DNA of 64,000 nt from Candidatus Sulfopaludibacter sp. SbA3 (GTDB lineage: Bacteria; Pseudomonadota; Alphaproteobacteria; Caulobacterales; Hyphomonadaceae). A program made the translations under genes and the position numbers. The DNA is taken from contig CAMDAC010000002.1 of NCBI GenBank assembly GCA_945888325.1, positions 186,001-250,000 on the forward strand. The letters run 5' to 3'. The notes beneath the pieces are model-generated. The model did not search any database and was not told the DNA's origin. It saw only the letters and a program-made list of their open reading frames with translations. Below, in pieces: positions 61,213 to 64,000 of this stretch. Position 1 is the first letter of the stretch; every line of letters starts with the position of its first letter.

Positions 61213-61378
61213 CGCCCTTCAACCGGCGTCACACGGCGTCTACGAGCGCGCGACAGCGCCCTCGCTGCCTTGGCCTTGCAGCTTGCACAATCTTGCACAA
61301 AACACGCTATTTTGGGCGCTGTACGGGTGGGTGTAGGGCTTGGAGACTTCTGAAAACTGCAGAGCTTGGGCGCGGGCA

Positions 61379-61528
61379 CTTTGGCTGGGTGGCGAGCAAC
61401 TTCTGCATGTTGGTGATGCCGGCGCGCATCAACCGGATTTCCAGCCGCGGTCCAATCCCGGAGATCTCGCTGATTGGGAGAGGCAGTAGCGGTGCAGGCA
61501 TTTCTTCAGGTCGCCAGATCGTCACCAC
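61379..61528 (-). pseudogene. fragment resembling the HhH region of a Y-family DNA polymerase (DinB-like)
   Basis: VTIWRPEEMPAPLLPLPISEISGIGPRLEIRLMRAGITNMQKLLATQPK; in-frame stop just upstream and loss of similarity downstream. Confidence 0.5.
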
Positions 61529-62117
61529 TGGTTCACCAAAATCGGGACCCTCCCCCGCCCCGATGCCTGCATCAGCAAAACCTCCACAGCAGACTTACCA
61601 GCGAACAGCTGAAAAGGTTCGTCCACGGAAGGCGGCAAAACACGGCGAGGATCGCCAGCAGTCCCTGTTCTAGAAATCCACTTTTCGCCTGATGCATGAA
61701 GATCGAACGGGTGGATCTGATGATGGAAAACGAGGAGTTCGTAGCTTGGAATCGTGTTTGATCTATCGGCCGCATCGGCTGTCACCGTCACGACAGACTC
61801 TCCGTTCAAATGCGGGACCAATGGCGTATCAGGTCGTTCGCCATAGTTATCGTTGTCGGCTTCGGTTTCAAACGCTACGCGGAACGCCAACACTCTCAAT
61901 GTGAGTGTTCCGCGAAGATGTTACCGACCTGTACATCTAGATTTTCCGCCAGTCCCCCAGAACTAACTCGACGCTTCCTGCACCAAATCGAGCCATCTCG
62001 AAAAGAACTGACACTGCCCTTTGGGTCGGCGCCCATGCTATCGAATACGGCCTCCCACTGGCACGGGCCAAGATCAATCGATCTTTGAGTTCGGGTTCAG
62101 CTGTACCATGGAGCAGA

Positions 62118-63971
62118 CTAGTTGCCTTCGGCTGCTAGCGCCCTGCAGCGCTCTAAAACTAATCCCATAACCTTTTCCTTTGTGGCCCGAGCGGCTTCTG
62201 CCTCTATGGCAATTTCAGGCAGCTGAATCGTTTGCGCCCGTTCGGGCACGCGCGCTGTAAGTTCTGCGATCGCCGCCTCAGCACCTTCGGCCGGCAGGCC
62301 GATTGTCCGCGCCAGAGCCAGGAAGTCCTGGTGCGTCAGGCGGTCATCCTTGCCGTTAAGTTTGAGCGCCATGCGATCGCCCCCCAAACCCGGGAAGACA
62401 CGCGTCGTGACAGCGTCGTAGAGCGGCGCGAAGCGCACGCTCGTGAAAGTCTTGTCACCCACGTCGGCCACTTTGAGCAAGGCAAGATTCTTGAGGTGCA
62501 TATCGCCATCGGCGATGAGCCAGGCGAACACGGCGCGGCGGAACAGGATATCGAGATCGCTGGCCGGATCAGTCGACAGTGGTCGCAGCCCGCGAGCCAA
62601 CCGCTCTATTGTTCCATCGTATTTGGCCGACGCGGGAAGGTCCAGAATGGAGCAGAAATCTTCCATCGCCAATCGCCGTTGATCTTCTGGTCCACGACGA
62701 ATGTCGAACCGTTCGATGACCAGCGCTGGCGACATGCCGTCGGGCATCTTAAGTAGCGCGGCACCCGGCACTTCAAATCCCGCCGAGCGACCAAGCTCAA
62801 GACAAAGCCACTCAACAATTGGCAACGTCTCGAAGCCTGCGGTGCCTGCCGGCTTGAGGATATGTGTGAACGGCTGATTTATGGCCGGAACGAGTGCGCC
62901 ATCGGGCATCAAACTCATTGGGGCTTTGATCTGGACGCCCGACAGGCGCGGGGTTTCTGCGCGCGCAAAAATTCGTGCCAGGTTCTGCTCGAAGGTCTCC
63001 TCAATCTCACCCCGCGACGGACCGGTGTAGCGTCCCGTGAAGCGACCTGCGTCGATGTATCCAGCCAGTGTTGTCGTCAGAGTATCGGCAGGCAGCGCCG
63101 CCAGTTCCTCTCGATCCTCGGCGATGCCTATGTTCGACATATACCGGCGTCCGCGCCGGAGCGCCTCGCGTTCATCGCGATCGCGGAGAACCTGTGCCAG
63201 CCAGCCCTCGGGCAGTAGCGATTCAATGAAAGCCGGAAGCTTGCCCGGCATGGTCTCGCGAACCAAGGCCGGTCCCGCCCGGCGCCGCGGCTTCCAACGC
63301 CATTCGTATCCGTCGTGAGTCAGCCGGCCTTGAGGTTCGCCGTGCCAGGCGACGATGAGATCAAGCGCAGCCTTGTTGACCGGCACCTTTGCAGCTCCTG
63401 GCTGGGCCAGCAGGAAGCGTTCAGCGCCCTCCCCTTCGCGGTACCATTCATTTTCGCGCGCCAGGACCCAGACGGCGTCGGCCGCAGCTTGGGGGTCCCC
63501 ATATTCTTCCACCAGGCGCGCCGCCATCTGCGCGCGCATCTCCGCCGTGACAGCGCTCGCATGTTCGCTGCGCAGGCGGAACGCTTCGAGAAATCGGTGG
63601 CGCGGCGAGGAGGCCTCGATACGCAACTCGCCCATTTCGTCGCCGATGACGGCGATCGCCGTCGATGGATGTTTCGGCGCTTGGTTCTGGATGATCTCGA
63701 ACGTTCGTAGCCGCGTACGCTGGTTGCGGCGGCCGCTGATGAACAGCCTGCCATCGGGCGTCGGCGCGAGCAGCACCGCGCTCGCCGACGACAGAAAAGC
63801 GTTGGGATAGAGATAGTGCGCAATACGGACGGCATGGCCGAGGATCGCCGCCTCGATGTTCCCTTGGTCATCGACGTAAACCCCGCGCACGAGCTGTATC
63901 AACTCACCGGCCTGCGCGCGCTGATGCGCGCGTTTGGCGTCAATCGTTTCGCCGACCAAATGAAGTGCCAT
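62118..63971 (-). CDS. HipA-family Ser/Thr kinase with AbiEi-like N-terminal extension
   Basis: Kinase motifs LSGVQIKAPMSL, VIERFDI, WLIADGDMHLKNLALL; about 190 aa N-terminal region with GELIQLVRGVYVDD..YPNAFLSSASAVLLAPTPDGRLFISGRRNQRTRLR. Confidence 0.8.
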   Translation of the reverse strand: MALHLVGETIDAKRAHQRAQAGELIQLVRGVYVDDQGNIEAAILGHAVRIAHYLYPNAFLSSASAVLLAPTPDGRLFISGRRNQRTRLRTFEIIQNQAPKHPSTAIAVIGDEMGELRIEASSPRHRFLEAFRLRSEHASAVTAEMRAQMAARLVEEYGDPQAAADAVWVLARENEWYREGEGAERFLLAQPGAAKVPVNKAALDLIVAWHGEPQGRLTHDGYEWRWKPRRRAGPALVRETMPGKLPAFIESLLPEGWLAQVLRDRDEREALRRGRRYMSNIGIAEDREELAALPADTLTTTLAGYIDAGRFTGRYTGPSRGEIEETFEQNLARIFARAETPRLSGVQIKAPMSLMPDGALVPAINQPFTHILKPAGTAGFETLPIVEWLCLELGRSAGFEVPGAALLKMPDGMSPALVIERFDIRRGPEDQRRLAMEDFCSILDLPASAKYDGTIERLARGLRPLSTDPASDLDILFRRAVFAWLIADGDMHLKNLALLKVADVGDKTFTSVRFAPLYDAVTTRVFPGLGGDRMALKLNGKDDRLTHQDFLALARTIGLPAEGAEAAIAELTARVPERAQTIQLPEIAIEAEAARATKEKVMGLVLERCRALAAEGN

Positions 63972-64000
63972 GGAATTATCTCGCATCTCAGATGCGCGTT

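Noticed and set aside
61522-61899. 125-aa minus-strand ORF
   Set aside because: No recognisable domain, overlaps the polymerase-like fragment in another frame, and lies in decayed accessory sequence; coding status undecided.

Overview
The window reads as a Caulobacterales/Hyphomonadaceae-like alphaproteobacterial chromosome segment (taxonomy is inference). About 45 kb (7.7-52.1 kb) is one nearly continuous chemotaxis and flagellum locus. The chemotaxis part contains a STAS protein, CheY, CheA, CheW, a single-domain response regulator, a small CheZ/CheT-like candidate, CheD, CheB, CheR and an MCP. The flagellar part contains flhB-fliR-flhA-fliQ-fliE-flgC-flgB, fliI, a DUF1217 protein, flbT, flaF, one flagellin, fliK, flgD, two fliL paralogues, flgH-flgA-flgG-flgF, motA/motB, flgE-K-L-I, a second MCP, and fliG-fliP-fliN-fliH-fliF. 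The left flank (0-7.4 kb) is housekeeping: maeB-like, ampG-like, a hybrid histidine kinase, comM/yifB and dusA. The right flank (52.2-64 kb) holds a MpaB-like oxygenase with an acyl-CoA dehydrogenase, an uncharacterised coiled-coil gene pair, and then a patch of mobile-element debris. That debris consists of a tyrosine-recombinase C-terminal fragment, a 47-nt tRNA-Val(GAC) 3' fragment resembling an att site, and a probable integrase N-terminal fragment. Beyond it lie a third MCP, an XRE regulator, a Y-family polymerase-like fragment and an unusually long HipA kinase with an AbiEi-like N-terminal extension. The most interesting candidates are the CheZ/CheT-like DxxxQ protein, the periplasmic MotC-like protein with its MotE-like partner, the tRNA-fragment-bounded putative island carrying the HipA fusion, and several promoter-region repeats. 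No rRNA, CRISPR array or complete tRNA was seen. All calls come from reading the supplied sequence and translations; no database search was run.
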